Positions 34,926-44,595 of a DNA stretch of 64,000 nt are shown here, one piece after another; position 1 is the stretch's first letter, and each line of letters starts with the position of its first letter. Both the position numbers and the translations under genes were made by a program. The notes under the pieces were generated by a model, which was not told the DNA's origin, ran no database searches, and saw nothing but the letters and a program-made list of their open reading frames with translations. Source of the stretch: Bradyrhizobium nivariense (GTDB taxonomy: Bacteria > Pseudomonadota > Alphaproteobacteria > Rhizobiales > Xanthobacteraceae); assembly GCF_029846715.1 (NCBI RefSeq), contig NZ_JARVWW010000031.1:29105-93104 (forward strand). The letters are read 5' to 3'.

Positions 34926-35135
34926 TCAGTTTGGCGGCTTCAGTTCACCGGCGAGCCAGCCGACCGCGTTAGTCTGCATTGGATCCACGGCGAAGCGGAC
35001 CACTTCGGTACGCTCGCAAGTCGGGCACTCGAAGGTGCGCTCATCGAATCCGCTGGGGCCGGGAGAGATGCGCGCCATCGCCATCCGGTGCTTGCACGCC
35101 GGACACATCGGACGCTCGTCGGTCGAGGCAGCCAT
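34926..35135 (-). CDS. Small zinc-ribbon protein (69 aa)
   Basis: MCPACKHRMAMARISPG and FECPTCERTEVVRF supply two CxxC pairs spaced for one zinc, followed by a short tail. Common in Bradyrhizobium in several copies; likely a metal-binding accessory protein with no assigned job. CAGGG precedes ATG. Confidence 0.72.
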   Translation of the reverse strand: MAASTDERPMCPACKHRMAMARISPGPSGFDERTFECPTCERTEVVRFAVDPMQTNAVGWLAGELKPPN

Positions 35136-35264
35136 CCCTGAAATCCCCGTAGCCGATCATACGCCGTCCACAGCCGGAGTCTTCAATATTCGCGCACGAA
35201 GAAACCTTCCGTGATGCGCCAGGGGAAGAGCCCGGTCGGCCCGGGTTGGTCCGGCAGGTTCGCG

Positions 35265-35304
35265 GCCCCGCCCCCAAGCCCCCAAAAGCCCCCAAAGGCG
35301 GGGC
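35265..35304 (-). other. G-quadruplex motif inside an inverted repeat
   Basis: Minus strand has four G runs (GGGGG, GGGGG, GGGGG, GGGG at 35293-35266) separated by loops of 1-5 bases, a strong G4 pattern. It is enclosed by GCCCCGCC (35265-35272) and GGCGGGGC (35297-35304), so hairpin and G4 compete. No gene lies between 35136 and 35410. Confidence 0.7.
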
Positions 35305-35410
35305 TGCGCTCGTGCGAACCGTATATCCCGCGAGATTCCGCGATCCCGTGCGGAAGGGCTATCCCCCAGGCGACTTGACCCCCAAAGCGTCGTCAATTCG
35401 GAGAAGGATC

Positions 35411-35655
35411 ATGAAAACGATCTTGGCCATTGCTTGCCTGTCCGCACTCGCCTTGGCCTCGCCGGTGGAAGCCAAGGGATGCATCAAGGGCGCCATCGTC
35501 GGCGGGGTCGCTGGCCACATGGCGGACACGGCAAGCTCGGCGCCGCGGCGGGATGCGTGATCGGACATCACGAAGCCAACAAGCAGAACCCCAACAACTC
35601 GAACGGCCAGGCCCGTCGGGGCGGAAATAGCGCGGACACCGCGGCCGCGGCATGA
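35411..35655 (+). pseudogene. Secreted glycine-zipper protein, one base deleted
   Basis: Signal peptide MKTILAIACLSALALASPVE, then GCIKGAIVGGVAGHMA. At about 35532 GCGGACAC appears where GCGGGACAC would continue as GHGKLGAAAGCVIGHHEANK, found in the next frame and ending at 35655. The joined protein of about 81 residues is a glycine-zipper (G-x3-G) envelope protein. The stop overlaps the next gene start (ATGA), showing that the intended frame is the second one. Confidence 0.8.
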
Positions 35656-35897
35656 AGATCCGATACCATTCCGAGAGCCACATCGTCGAACTCGACATTG
35701 ACTCGCGTCGGCAGATCTTCCCTGGCGATCTCGACCTGACGCTGAACTGGAAGCCCGAGACCGAAATCGCCGCCGCCGCGACGGAGGACGAGATCTGCTC
35801 GTACGTACTGGTGGTCGGCGGCGCAGAGGTGCGCGTGATCGCCGAGGGCGAAAGCTCACCCGTCGGCCAGGTCAAGAGGACGCTGAAGGAAGGGTAG
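35652..35897 (+). CDS. Small hypothetical protein (81 aa)
   Basis: MKIRYHSESHIVELDIDSRR, then IFPGDLDLTLNWKPETEIAA and SYVLVVGGAEVRVIAEGE. Beta-rich, soluble, no known domain. Starts in an ATGA overlap with the frameshifted glycine-zipper gene, so the two are coupled. Confidence 0.65.
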   Translation: MKIRYHSESHIVELDIDSRRQIFPGDLDLTLNWKPETEIAAAATEDEICSYVLVVGGAEVRVIAEGESSPVGQVKRTLKEG

Positions 35898-35913
35898 GCC
35901 GAGCTCCGTCGGT

Positions 35914-36102
35914 TCAGCGAAGCGCCGCCCGACCCGCCTCGGTGATCCGGTACTCGATCTCTCCCGACTGAAGCGGCCCGCTCTCGACCAGGCCGAGTTC
36001 GACGATGCGCGCGACGATCTCGTGATCGAAGGTCGCGGGGCTGAGCCATGGCCCGTCGAGAAGGGCTTTCAGGAAATCCCGCTCCAAGTCGGTGAGCTCC
36101 AT
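35914..36102 (-). CDS. Small winged-helix-like protein (62 aa)
   Basis: ELTDLERDFLKALLDGPWLS, then EIVARIVELGLVESG and EYRITEAGRAAL: the helix-turn-helix plus wing pattern of small MarR/PadR-like fragments. Probably DNA-binding or a general fold; target unknown. No strong ribosome site. Confidence 0.65.
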   Translation of the reverse strand: MELTDLERDFLKALLDGPWLSPATFDHEIVARIVELGLVESGPLQSGEIEYRITEAGRAALR

Positions 36103-36898
36103 GCTTGAACTCCGCTTGTAATCTCAGGAGAGGCGCAGCCAAACCGAAGAAATCGCCCGGCACTGCCGAGGCCGTTGTTCACTACGTCCGTTCCCGGGAC
36201 TGTGAGATCGCAACCCGCAGTGCCGGCTTTCGTCTCGGCGGAGCCGCTCTCCGGAGCCAGCTCCCTCGTCGCGGTCGCTCGACGCCAATACTCGGCCCCA
36301 ACTCCGAGGCTGGAGGCGGAGCGGGGGCCAGAGCATACTGGGAACGCGGCACAGTTGCCCAGCCATACGAACATGCGCGCAAGCCAGCTTCCCGGGCCAC
36401 AGCGCAAGGGATGTACTCCTTCCGGATAATCACCGTTGCCGGAGAGACCGTCCGCCTGTCCCGACCATTGTTTTTCACGGCGATCGCGGTACCACCGTTC
36501 ATCCAAATACGGTGGTCAAATTCTTGAGCACTCTGTGAGAACGATGAGCACACAAAAATAGTGCATCGCGGGCAAATTACCCGGAGGGCATGCGCATACG
36601 CAAACGATCTTTAGCGACGCGACCGCCGCCTCAGCCCGCGGCCGTTCTCGCGATGTCGCCTGTTGGACCCAAAGTGGACGCGGGCATTTGCGCAGACTTT
36701 CGTCAGCTTCTGGATCCCCGGCGGACATCCGACTGATGAGGCCGTTCTATCGGACAAAGGGCAAACGTCCGATGGCATCAGTGCAACCCGGAAATGAAAT
36801 AGCTCCAAGCCGTGGCCAGTATTATACTGGTGCTACGGGAAGTGCTGTTTCAAGCGTTCGTGGAAAGATTGTTACGACCAGTCAGGGAGGAACATCTG
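36103..36898. other. Region without a clear gene; dispersed repeat
   Basis: Overlapping open frames on both strands at 36120-36550 show no family-like sequence. A divergent copy of the dispersed repeat lies at 36650-36790 (GTCGCCTGTTGGACCCAAAG, GTCCGATGGCATCAG). Confidence 0.55.
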
Positions 36899-37168
36899 AT
36901 GACGACTATGTTTGTTAGACACACGGTTTCCGACTACAAGACCTGGCGGAAGGCTTACGACGATTTTGCTCCGGTTCAGAAGGCGAAGGGCGTAACAGCC
37001 GAGGCTGTCTACCGAGCAGTCGAAAATCCAAATGACATCACAGTAACTCACGAGTTTGCCACGATTGAAGCTGCGCAAGCCTTCGCGGAGAGTGCTGAAT
37101 TGAAGAATGCCATGCAGAATGCGGGAGTGGCGGGAGCTCCAACGATTTGGTTTACGAACAAGGCGTGA
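36899..37168 (+). CDS. Small alpha/beta-barrel (ABM-like) protein (89 aa)
   Basis: MTTMFVRHTVSDYKTWRKAY, then YRAVENPNDITVTHEFATIE and AFAESAELKNAMQNAGV: the dimeric ferredoxin-like alpha/beta-barrel pattern of antibiotic-biosynthesis monooxygenase-like proteins. The family is functionally broad. AGGGAGGA precedes ATG 36899; the frame is open 29 codons upstream but without family similarity. A terminator follows directly. Confidence 0.78.
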   Translation: MTTMFVRHTVSDYKTWRKAYDDFAPVQKAKGVTAEAVYRAVENPNDITVTHEFATIEAAQAFAESAELKNAMQNAGVAGAPTIWFTNKA

Positions 37169-37175
37169 AGTATCG

Positions 37176-37202
37176 ATCCCGGCCAAGTGCCGGGATTTTT
37201 TT
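37176..37202 (+). terminator. Terminator of the ABM-like gene
   Basis: ATCCCGGC CAAGT GCCGGGAT with a run of T: an 8-bp stem, 7 bases after the stop. Confidence 0.88.
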
Positions 37203-37332
37203 GCTGTGGTGTGCCATGTCGCCTGTTGGCCCACCGCTGACGTCAGCTTTACAACTTTGTTTGTCCGCTGAGTGCACCGGAGCGGACCTCGTCTGAATCA
37301 TTCCATAACAACGCATAGGCGAATGCTGCTCG

Positions 37333-37509
37333 TCAAAAATGCTTGGCAGCAAGAAGCCCGAGCAGAACTGTGCCCGAGACGCCGGATACTGCGGCCATAT
37401 TAATCAGGTTTTGCGTGGCCACCGATAGTATCGATGCCGCGGAGGACGGCAACGAGTTCACTTTCGATTTCTTACGTTGTGGCCTCTGTGGCGTTGTTTT
37501 GGTAGGCAT
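37333..37509 (-). CDS. Small membrane-associated protein (58 aa)
   Basis: MPTKTTPQRPQRKKSKVNSL: a basic N-terminus, then a hydrophobic C-terminus (MAAVSGVSGTVLLGLLAAKHF). Possibly tail-anchored. Ribosome site weak (TCGGGA). The upstream gap 37203-37332 contains a dispersed-repeat copy. Confidence 0.5.
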   Translation of the reverse strand: MPTKTTPQRPQRKKSKVNSLPSSAASILSVATQNLINMAAVSGVSGTVLLGLLAAKHF

Positions 37510-37813
37510 TGCATTCCCGAGATAGCGGGTCAGACCGCCATGCGGCCTGACCCTGACGCTTCCCTGTCGGGATTTGTCCCCGATCTGCAGCCACCATTGC
37601 ATGCTCGCGGACGAGAAAGCTTAAGGGGTCTGGTAAACCAAAGCGGACCGGAGCTGATGGTTTATGAATTCGCGATGTCTATTGCGCGGAAAGGAAAGCC
37701 AGGCTTTTGCAATCTCGTTGACTATATCAACCGAGGCCTGCTGGCAGCGTGCAACCGTGCGCCGGTACCGCACGTCCATGGAAGGTCGAGCCGATGTCGG
37801 AGGAAGTTGTTCC

Positions 37814-39030
37814 ATGGACGAAGATATCTTGCGCAAAATGGAGGAGCGTCTCGGACCGTTCTATGCGAGACAGCGATTGGGTATCGAGACGGACCACGAG
37901 GCACAAATCTTCGGCCAAGGCCTCCTCTCCTTTCACATAAGGAACTGGTATCCAGTCCATTCTGTCATTCGAAATGCACTTAAGCTGACCGGTCTCTACT
38001 GGCGCGGACGCCGAAATACTGGAAGCATTCTCGTCAAGCGCAATGATGTTACGTTCAAGGAGTTGCCACCGCTTTTCGACGGCTTCACCATACTCCACCT
38101 TAGCGACATGCATGTGGACATGAATGAAGCTGCCATGCAGCGCCTGATCGAACTCGTCGGCGACATGCGCTACGATCTATGTGTTCTAACCGGCGACTAT
38201 CGGGGGAAGAATTTTGGACCGTTCGAGGCAACCTTGAACGGCCTCGCACGAGTGCAAGCTCATCTAAAGGAGCCCGTTTATGGGGTTCTGGGCGACCACG
38301 ATACCATCCAAATGGTTCCGGGGCTGGAAGCCATGGGAATACGTATGCTGCTCAACGAGAGCGAGGTGATTGTGCGCGGAGATCAGCAAATCTATCTGGC
38401 CGGAATCGATGACGCCCACTGCTTCAAGGCCGACGATATCGAAAAGGCTGCGTTGCAGATCCCGTATGGCGAGTTCTCCATTTTATTGTCACACACACCG
38501 GAGATCTATCGTCAGGCGGCTCATGCCGATTTTAATTTGTTGCTGAGCGGGCAATCTATGCCGTGCTTGGCAACCACGATACGATTCAGATGGTTCCCGG
38601 GCTCGAAGCCATGGGCATTCGCGTGCTGCTCAATGAATGCGAAACAATCGTTCGCAAGGACCAACGGATCTATCTGGCGGGAATCGACGATGCACATTTC
38701 TTCAGGGTGGACAACATCGAAAAAGCCGCTCTCTCGATACCCGGCGGTGAGTTCTCGATCTTGTTGTCTCACACACCGGAGGTCTATCGACAGGCTGCCC
38801 ATGCCAACTTTGATCTGGTGCTGAGCGGACACACCCACGGCGGTCAGATTTGTCTCCCCGGATCCATTCCCCTCAAGCTCGAGGCGGTGCTGCCAAGACG
38901 GATGGGGGCTGGGCCTTGGCGGTACAGAGATATGACCGGCTATACTTCCGTTGGTGCCGGCTCGAGCGTCGTTCCCGTGCGCCTCAATTGCCCGCCGGAA
39001 ATTACCTTGCACCATTTACGCCGCGACTGA
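37814..39030 (+). pseudogene. Metallophosphoesterase with an out-of-frame internal duplication
   Basis: Calcineurin-like phosphoesterase. From ATG 37814 (GGAGG upstream): ILHLSDMHVD (D-x-H), TGDYRG, YGVLGDHDTIQM, LLSHTPEIYRQ, then LLLSGQ where GHTHGG should follow. At 38557 the sequence jumps back to a second copy, YAVLGNHDTIQM...LLSHTPEVYRQ...LSGHTHGGQ, shifted one frame, and ends 39030. The copies (about 278 bases each) are similar, not identical, so two paralogues recombined. Copy 1 lacks the last metal-binding histidines; copy 2 lacks the first motifs. Confidence 0.88.
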
Positions 39031-39738
39031 CGCTGACCTAATACGGTTCTTCACGTACATGAGCCTGAAACAGAGGGCGGGAGAGAAGTAGCTCGCCGAC
39101 GAAAAATACCCCACCACCCGAGGCAGCTCTCGGCAACCGAGACTTCCTTCTAAACCGGCCCTATGGCACCGGTGACGGGGAGAATGGCAACGTGCTGCCT
39201 GATATTTCGTTTCGAAGTCTTTCCTGCTTTCCCACGCTGACGCCGTTTTCGAAACGAAGCGATCGAACAAGTCATAGGCCGATGTGAGGATTGGATCCTG
39301 TGAACAGCTCCTCCACGGCACGAGAGTGCGATGAACGTGGGCGCTGTCATTCAACTCGCAATCTGACCAATGCATGAGTCTCTTCTGGCCCGAACGCGAA
39401 GCCCAGACCGGCTCTGAAATCGTCTGGTTGTCGCGGTAGACCGGACGTGAACCGGCGGCGGTCAGGACGGCGCCTGTTGGCCCATCTCGGACCTCCCGAC
39501 CGGCGCCGGTGATGTCCGCTCCCGGCGCTCAACCGGAAGTAAGCAGCCAGGATGCCGAAAGGCCGCCTGTGACCCTGAGCGGAAGTCCGGGAGCTGATCG
39601 CTCCGCAGCGGCCAAATGGCGCGTTTGAGGAGCCCAAAAGGGAGATTAGGATAACTACGTGCAAGCACCTCAGCGCAGACGCCCGCCTTCGGCACCTCCG
39701 CGGCTGGCATCAGCGAAAGATCATGGGAGGATTTCGCG
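39031..39738. other. Region without a clear gene; dispersed repeat
   Basis: No frame looks like a protein. Bases 39380-39545 hold a long copy of the dispersed repeat (CTGGCCCGAACGCGAAGCCC, GTCCGCTCCCGGCGCTCAAC, CGGAAGTAAGCAG). Confidence 0.6.
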
Positions 39739-40299
39739 ATGAAATCACTGGCCTATGTAACTCTATTTGCCCTCGCGCTTACCCCGAGCTACGGCTTCGC
39801 TCAACAGCCAACCGGCCACAAGATGAGCGACGAGGAGCTGATTAAGCTGTCGCTGTCCGCGGCACCCGAGGCCATCGCCAAAGACGCAACGATCGTCGCT
39901 ATGGATCATGACGGCAAGATGCGGACCTTGCGCAAAGGAGCCGGGCAGTGGACGTGCATGCCGGGTCATGCCGATCCGGCCAACCCCGACCCCATGTGCG
40001 GCGATCAAAACGCGATGGAATGGGCGACGGCATGGATGGATCACAAGGAGCCGCCGGCGAACAAGGTAGGGTTCATGTACATGCTCCGAGGGGACGGAGG
40101 TGCAAGCAACACCGACCCCTATGCAACAAAAGAAGAGCCCGGCAACAATTGGATTAAAACCGGCGCACACGTAATGATCGTGGGCTCTGGCGCTAAGATG
40201 TTGGATGGTTATCCACGCGACGCGAAGGCCGACCCAACGAGGCCCTATGTGATGTGGCCTGGCACGCAATACGAGCATTTGATGCTGCCGGTCCGCTGA
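39739..40299 (+). CDS. Secreted hypothetical protein (186 aa)
   Basis: Signal peptide MKSLAYVTLFALALTPSYGF with cleavage after GFA. The mature part has SAAPEAIAKDATIVAMDHDG, TLRKGAGQWTCMPGHADPAN, CGDQNAMEWATAWMDHKEPP and GAHVMIVGSGAKMLDGYP. Two Cys could form a disulfide. Similar proteins occur widely in bacteria with unknown role; extracellular or periplasmic. GGGAGGA precedes ATG. Confidence 0.85.
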   Translation: MKSLAYVTLFALALTPSYGFAQQPTGHKMSDEELIKLSLSAAPEAIAKDATIVAMDHDGKMRTLRKGAGQWTCMPGHADPANPDPMCGDQNAMEWATAWMDHKEPPANKVGFMYMLRGDGGASNTDPYATKEEPGNNWIKTGAHVMIVGSGAKMLDGYPRDAKADPTRPYVMWPGTQYEHLMLPVR

Positions 40300-40384
40300 T
40301 CTCGCGATCCTGCGTCTGCGCCCGTACGGTTATCTGCGGGGGCGCGCGACGAAACGCGCGTCCCTACAGGTCGTGCTGCGCTGC

Positions 40385-40505
40385 ATGAGTCCGGATGTGG
40401 CCCGTTTGAGACATGCCGGGGCGGTCTGACGATGTCCGTTCACAGGGGTAGACCGGAAGAGAGCGGCACGCGGCCAAAGTGACGCGATTGGCCCATCTCG
40501 GATAT
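40385..40505. repeat. Dispersed intergenic repeat, clearest copy
   Basis: GTGGCCCGTTTGAGACATGC, GATGTCCGTTCACAGGGGTA and GACCGGAAGAG, ending TGGCCCATCTCGGATATGCC. Same blocks in the same order as at 33528-33600 and 39380-39545. Confidence 0.65.
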
Positions 40506-40575
40506 GCCCGACAAAAATTAAGAGGGCCTGGATGAGCGCAAGGCCCAATTCAACAATCGACGTTGCACCTTTGCG

Positions 40576-40790
40576 TCAGTCGTCATACTCCCTCGAAATG
40601 TCCTGGCCGGTGTAGTCAGGCATGAACGACGCCGACACAAGGCTTACTACCGCGCAAGCGGCGATGTAGATGGAAATCGCGTAGCCGGAGTGATAGGCGG
40701 CGAATAGGGCCGTGGCGATGAGCGGCGCCGGACCGCCGGCAATCACCGATGCAAGTTGATAGCCTAGTGAAGCACCAACCTGCCTTGCGT
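40576..40790 (-). pseudogene. MFS (MHS-type) transporter, C-terminal fragment
   Basis: VGASLGYQLASVIAGGPAPL, then ATALFAAYHSGYAISIYIAA and SFMPDYTGQDISREYDD. This is the last two transmembrane helices and tail of a metabolite:H+ symporter family transporter. The first about 370 residues are gone; IS3 sequence begins right upstream (about 40800). Confidence 0.82.
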
Positions 40791-40799
40791 CTAAAGCTC

Positions 40800-41314
40800 A
40801 AGGCGCCACGCTGCCGGCAACCGGCCGTCCCGTGATTTTGAATGCTGATCCTTTAGCGCGCGGGAACCGTTAGATGCCTATCGACTCGGCTCCGCGCCAC
40901 CGGTCGACTCACTAACACGCAGCACATCCGCGTTAACAGCGCGGCGTTCCACCGCTGAACTACAAGCCAATATGCTGGTCCGGCAACTCGTCCCGCAACA
41001 CCGTGCTCCTTCGGCAGACGCCGGCGCCGTGGTCGCGCCCGCAGGGCCTGCAAGTGCATCAACCGCTCGATCCGGTGCAGACCGCATTCGACACCGTCCG
41101 CCAGCAGGTCTCGCCAGACACGCCGTGCTCCATAGGTTCGATCGCTGGCAAGAAAGCTTGCCTTCACCTGCAGGCTGACGGCTTCGTCGCTTCTGGATCT
41201 GACGCTGGGGGACCGGTTCAGCCAGGCATGGAAGCCCGACCGTGACACGCCCATCGCATTGCATAGCCATGCCACCGGCCTATTCCGGTGCTTCGCAATG
41301 AAGACGAACTTCAT
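40800..41314 (-). mobile_element. IS3-family element fragment (OrfB N-terminal part)
   Basis: MKFVFIAKHRNRPVAWLCNA, VSRSGFHAWLNRSPSVRSRS and RTYGARRVWRDLLADGVECG are the HTH_21 start of an IS3 OrfB different from copies A-C. After RRRRLPKEH the frame is broken and no DDE core follows. It abuts the MFS fragment on one side and the DUF5906 gene end on the other. Confidence 0.82.
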
Positions 41315-42752
41315 GTCGCTATAAGTTTGTTAAGTCGTTTTCCAAAGTCGGCTTTGCTACGCTTGCGTCCGATTCCCATACGACTGGCTTCTTTCAAATA
41401 CTCCTCATACAGATCATCCCTGACGACGACGCCGCGCCACGCATCATCGCCGCTGAGCAACGCCCCCGCCCAAAGCCGATTGAAGATAAAATCATCGATC
41501 GGATCCAGCGATCTCAACTTTTGATCGAGCAGCGCCTTCGTCTGCGGAATGCGCCAGATGTTGAATTGGCTGAGATCGAATGACAGAAGCTCGTGCAGGA
41601 GGCGCTCTCGTCCCCCCGATCCAATTCTTCGAAAAGTTCTGCGAAATATTCGTTGTTCTGCTGGGCGTATGAGCCAACGTCGAGCACGAAAAACCGACGC
41701 TCGTCGCCTGTAGCAGGAACGACCCAATCTTCATTGGAAGTCATGATAACCCGGACACGGTTTTCCATTCGGATCGGATCAACACCCTTGGATTCGATCA
41801 TCTGGATCCGCGAGGTGAGCAATCCCTTAAGCCGGCCCTCGGCAGCCTTATCACCAGCCCACATCGCTTCGTCGGCCTGCAGCAGCAAACAAGTCGCCAT
41901 GTGGGCATTGAATTGTCCAGTGAGATACCTCGCATCGTCCACCGGAAAATAATGCGGCGCGAATAGGGAACCCAAGACTTCGCCAACAACGGTTTTGCCG
42001 GTGCCCTTCTGACCACGCATCACCAACGCGATACCTGGCCGCTCCCGCGGCTTTTGCACGAGGTGGGCCATCCAGCCAAACAGATAGGAGTAATATTCTT
42101 CATTCTCCCGGCAGACGTTCACACGCAGATGGTCCTTGAACCGGGCGCAACTCCCGACCGACGACGGCGTGACGCTAAAGCCGCGCCAGAGGTTGAGATA
42201 ATTCGGTGTACTGGGGACGCCGTCCGGGTTCGGGAAAAACTCGACTCCGTCTTATTGCCGGCGATCCGGATGCTGGTGCCAAGCCTTCGCCCACGTTACC
42301 GACTTGATTTTGCCATCGGTTCCCACCACTTCAGTTGGCCGATTTGCAAACCACGAATTCATAGATTCAAAGGTCATCAGTCGCACCCGGTCGTTAACCG
42401 GCCCGTGCGGCTGCTCATTCACTACTAGCGCCTTACCACCCCAAATCGCCAGCGCGTAGCTACGGTTGACTTCCTCGACATCGAACCCCCAGGAGCGTGG
42501 CGAGGCGTTGGGAGTATGGACGGCGCCCCTAGCGCTTTGCTCCCCCTCCCCGGAGGGAGCTGGCTCGTCATCGTCAGATTCGACGATCGCGAGGATTCGC
42601 TCATGGGGCGGCACGTCCTTAGACTCAATCCAATCGGCGATCACCTCGGCCGGCGTCGTGGCCAGCGCGTCGTTAAAGTCCTGTCCGCGACCTTCAGCGC
42701 GAACGGGCTTGGCGGCGGCCTCAGGGAGGCAACCGTTCTCTGTCCTGTCCAT
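41311..42752 (-). pseudogene. DUF5906 primase-helicase gene, broken
   Basis: Plasmid/phage replication helicase. The N-terminal part ends QDFNDALATTPAEVIADW, the tail of a toprim-like primase domain whose start is missing. The frame stops at TAA 42252 (HPDRRQ, where relatives have Tyr) then continues in frame DGVEFFPNPDGV, LNLWRGFSV and the SF3-type ATPase: MRGQKGTGKTVVG Walker A, ADEAMWAG, VIMTSNEDWVVP. A G deletion near 41614 shifts the rest (ERLLHELLSFDLSQFNIWRI) to the next frame. Two inactivating changes. Confidence 0.85.
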
Positions 42753-42781
42753 CTTTGCTGCTCTTGTTCTTGGCGAAAAGA

Positions 42782-42808
42782 AAAGGCGGCCCGGGAGGGG
42801 CCGCCTTT
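42782..42808 (-). terminator. Terminator downstream of the serine recombinase
   Basis: AAAGGCGGCC and GGCCGCCTTT form a perfect 10-bp stem with a 7-base loop; on the minus strand TTTTCTTTT follows. Confidence 0.82.
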
Positions 42809-42879
42809 GAACGTGTCGGGCTGTAACAGCAGCCCTTGGATGTAATCGTATGTACGGCCCCCTCAGTGCGCCCTATGCG

Positions 42880-44595
42880 CTATTCTGAGAGGAAGCCCCC
42901 GTAAGATCTCTTTGCCGCGAATACCGAAAAGGGCAGGGATTTGCCGGGGGGGCTTTGGTGGAAACGGTCTCCCGCTACCAACAATCCCCCCGACATAGCC
43001 ATGTTCGGAAACAGAGCCGGAATGCCGCAGATCGCGGCGAGGCGACCTTTGATATCGATCCGAACACTCCGATCATCCTCGGCGTTGGCTTTGGTTCCGG
43101 CGCCGCCCGGCCGGCTCGGGCTGGCGTGCACGATGATCGCCGTCACCAGCCCACGGATGGTCGCAAACTCGGTCGGCGTGCCGCGCTTCAGCTCATCGGC
43201 CAACTCCATCACGGCGTGCTTGTAGCGATCGAGCGCCTTGGGATGCAGGGCGATCACGTTGTCAGTTTCCTTGGCGATTTCGAGCCCGGCCATGACCTTC
43301 GTCTTCTCGGCCTCAAGCTCCTGCATCCGGGCGACGAACTGTTCTGGCGGCATTCCCGTGACTACGATGGAGTCCACGATCCGCTTCATCTCGCGCTCGA
43401 TCTCGCCGAGCCGCCGTTCCAGCCGGGCGCGTTCGGTGCTCGCCTCTTTCTTGAGGCGCTTGCGCTCGGCGTTGTAGACATCGACAAACTCGGCGATCGC
43501 CTCGGGATGCGCGAGGTGCTGGCGCAATCCCTTGACTGCCAGTGCTTCGATGTCGTCGAGATAGATGCGTCGGCCGTTGTTGCACGATCCGCTTTCCCGG
43601 TGCGCTGAACACTGCAACCGCAAACCCTTGCGGTCACTGCCCACCGAGGACATGCCGCCGCCGCACGAGCCGCATCGGATCAATCCGGAAAACACTCGCT
43701 TCGGAGCGCGCGCTCTTTGCGCCGTTGCCGGTGTCGCATCACGGCGGCGCTCGACTTTAATGACTTGCGCCGCCTTGAACGTTGCATCGTCGATGATGCG
43801 CAAGTGCGGCGCCTCGACGATCCTATATTGCTCTTTCGGATTGGGACGCGACAGGCGCTTACCCGTCACCGGGTCCTTCACCATCCGAACCTTGTTCCAG
43901 ACGATGCGGCCGGCATAGAGTTCGTTCAAGATCATGCCGCCGCCGCGCGCGACATGACCGTTAATGGTCGAGCCGTTCCAGAGCCTGCCGCGAGGCGGGC
44001 GCACACTACGATTATTGAGATCATGTGCGATTTGGCGCGGCGTCTTGCCGGCGACGTAGTCGCAAAAAATCTGGCGAACGATCTCGGCCTCGTCCTCGAC
44101 GATGTCCAACTCGCCGGGCTTGCCTTTGACAGCGCGGTAGCCGTACGCGCGTCCGCCAGCATGCCGGCCGTCGCGCAAGACACCTTCAAGACCGCGCTGC
44201 GTGTGCACGCGCAGGTTCTCGATGAACTGCTCGCTCATAAGTGCGCGCAGAGCGCCGTCGATTGTACCGATCTTGCCGGTTGCGGTGTGCAGCGTGATGC
44301 CGAGGAAGTCGAGCCGCTTGCGGGCGTTGTGATAGTCGGCCTGATCGCGGAAAATGCGATCCATGTCCTCGGCAACGATGACATCGAACGACCGGCTCTC
44401 GGCCGCTTGCATCAGCGCTTGAAAGCCAGGGCGGTTGCCAGCGGCCGAGCCGGAAATCGCACGGTCCTCATACGTCGAGATCACCGCCATGCCCTCGCGC
44501 GCACAAAGATCGCGACAGAGAGAAATCTGATCGTCGATCGAACGATCTTTTTGCTGATCGGACGAAAAGCGGCCGTAGATAGCAGCGCGGATCAT
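42880..44595 (-). CDS. Large serine recombinase (integrase/resolvase)
   Basis: 571 residues. N-terminal resolvase domain AAIYGRFSSDQQKDRSIDDQ with catalytic Ser11, and DMDRIFRDQADYH; a recombinase domain (about 155-290; PYGYRAVKGKPG-like AYGYRAVKGKP, LNNRSVRPPRG); a zinc ribbon with Cys318, 321, 339 and 348; then a long coiled coil. Such enzymes integrate or excise phages and genomic islands between short attB/attP sites. It overlaps the upstream small gene by 4 bases. Intact: the likely mobility enzyme of the 41-51 kb element. The C-terminal tail (after about residue 520) is atypical. Confidence 0.93.
   Translation of the reverse strand: MIRAAIYGRFSSDQQKDRSIDDQISLCRDLCAREGMAVISTYEDRAISGSAAGNRPGFQALMQAAESRSFDVIVAEDMDRIFRDQADYHNARKRLDFLGITLHTATGKIGTIDGALRALMSEQFIENLRVHTQRGLEGVLRDGRHAGGRAYGYRAVKGKPGELDIVEDEAEIVRQIFCDYVAGKTPRQIAHDLNNRSVRPPRGRLWNGSTINGHVARGGGMILNELYAGRIVWNKVRMVKDPVTGKRLSRPNPKEQYRIVEAPHLRIIDDATFKAAQVIKVERRRDATPATAQRARAPKRVFSGLIRCGSCGGGMSSVGSDRKGLRLQCSAHRESGSCNNGRRIYLDDIEALAVKGLRQHLAHPEAIAEFVDVYNAERKRLKKEASTERARLERRLGEIEREMKRIVDSIVVTGMPPEQFVARMQELEAEKTKVMAGLEIAKETDNVIALHPKALDRYKHAVMELADELKRGTPTEFATIRGLVTAIIVHASPSRPGGAGTKANAEDDRSVRIDIKGRLAAICGIPALFPNMAMSGGLLVAGDRFHQSPPGKSLPFSVFAAKRSYGGFLSE

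Noticed and set aside
35265..35304. Rho-independent terminator
   Set aside because: The 24-base C-rich loop and lack of a T run after the stem argue against it; a G4/hairpin is a better reading.
36120..36553. Minus-strand frame of 123 residues as a secreted protein
   Set aside because: No signal peptide at a sensible start, no family-like sequence, and competing frames of similar length.
37664..38824. 386-residue frame starting at 37664 as one intact protein
   Set aside because: The first 50 codons have no homology, the true start is 37814, and after 38550 it reads the second duplicate out of frame.
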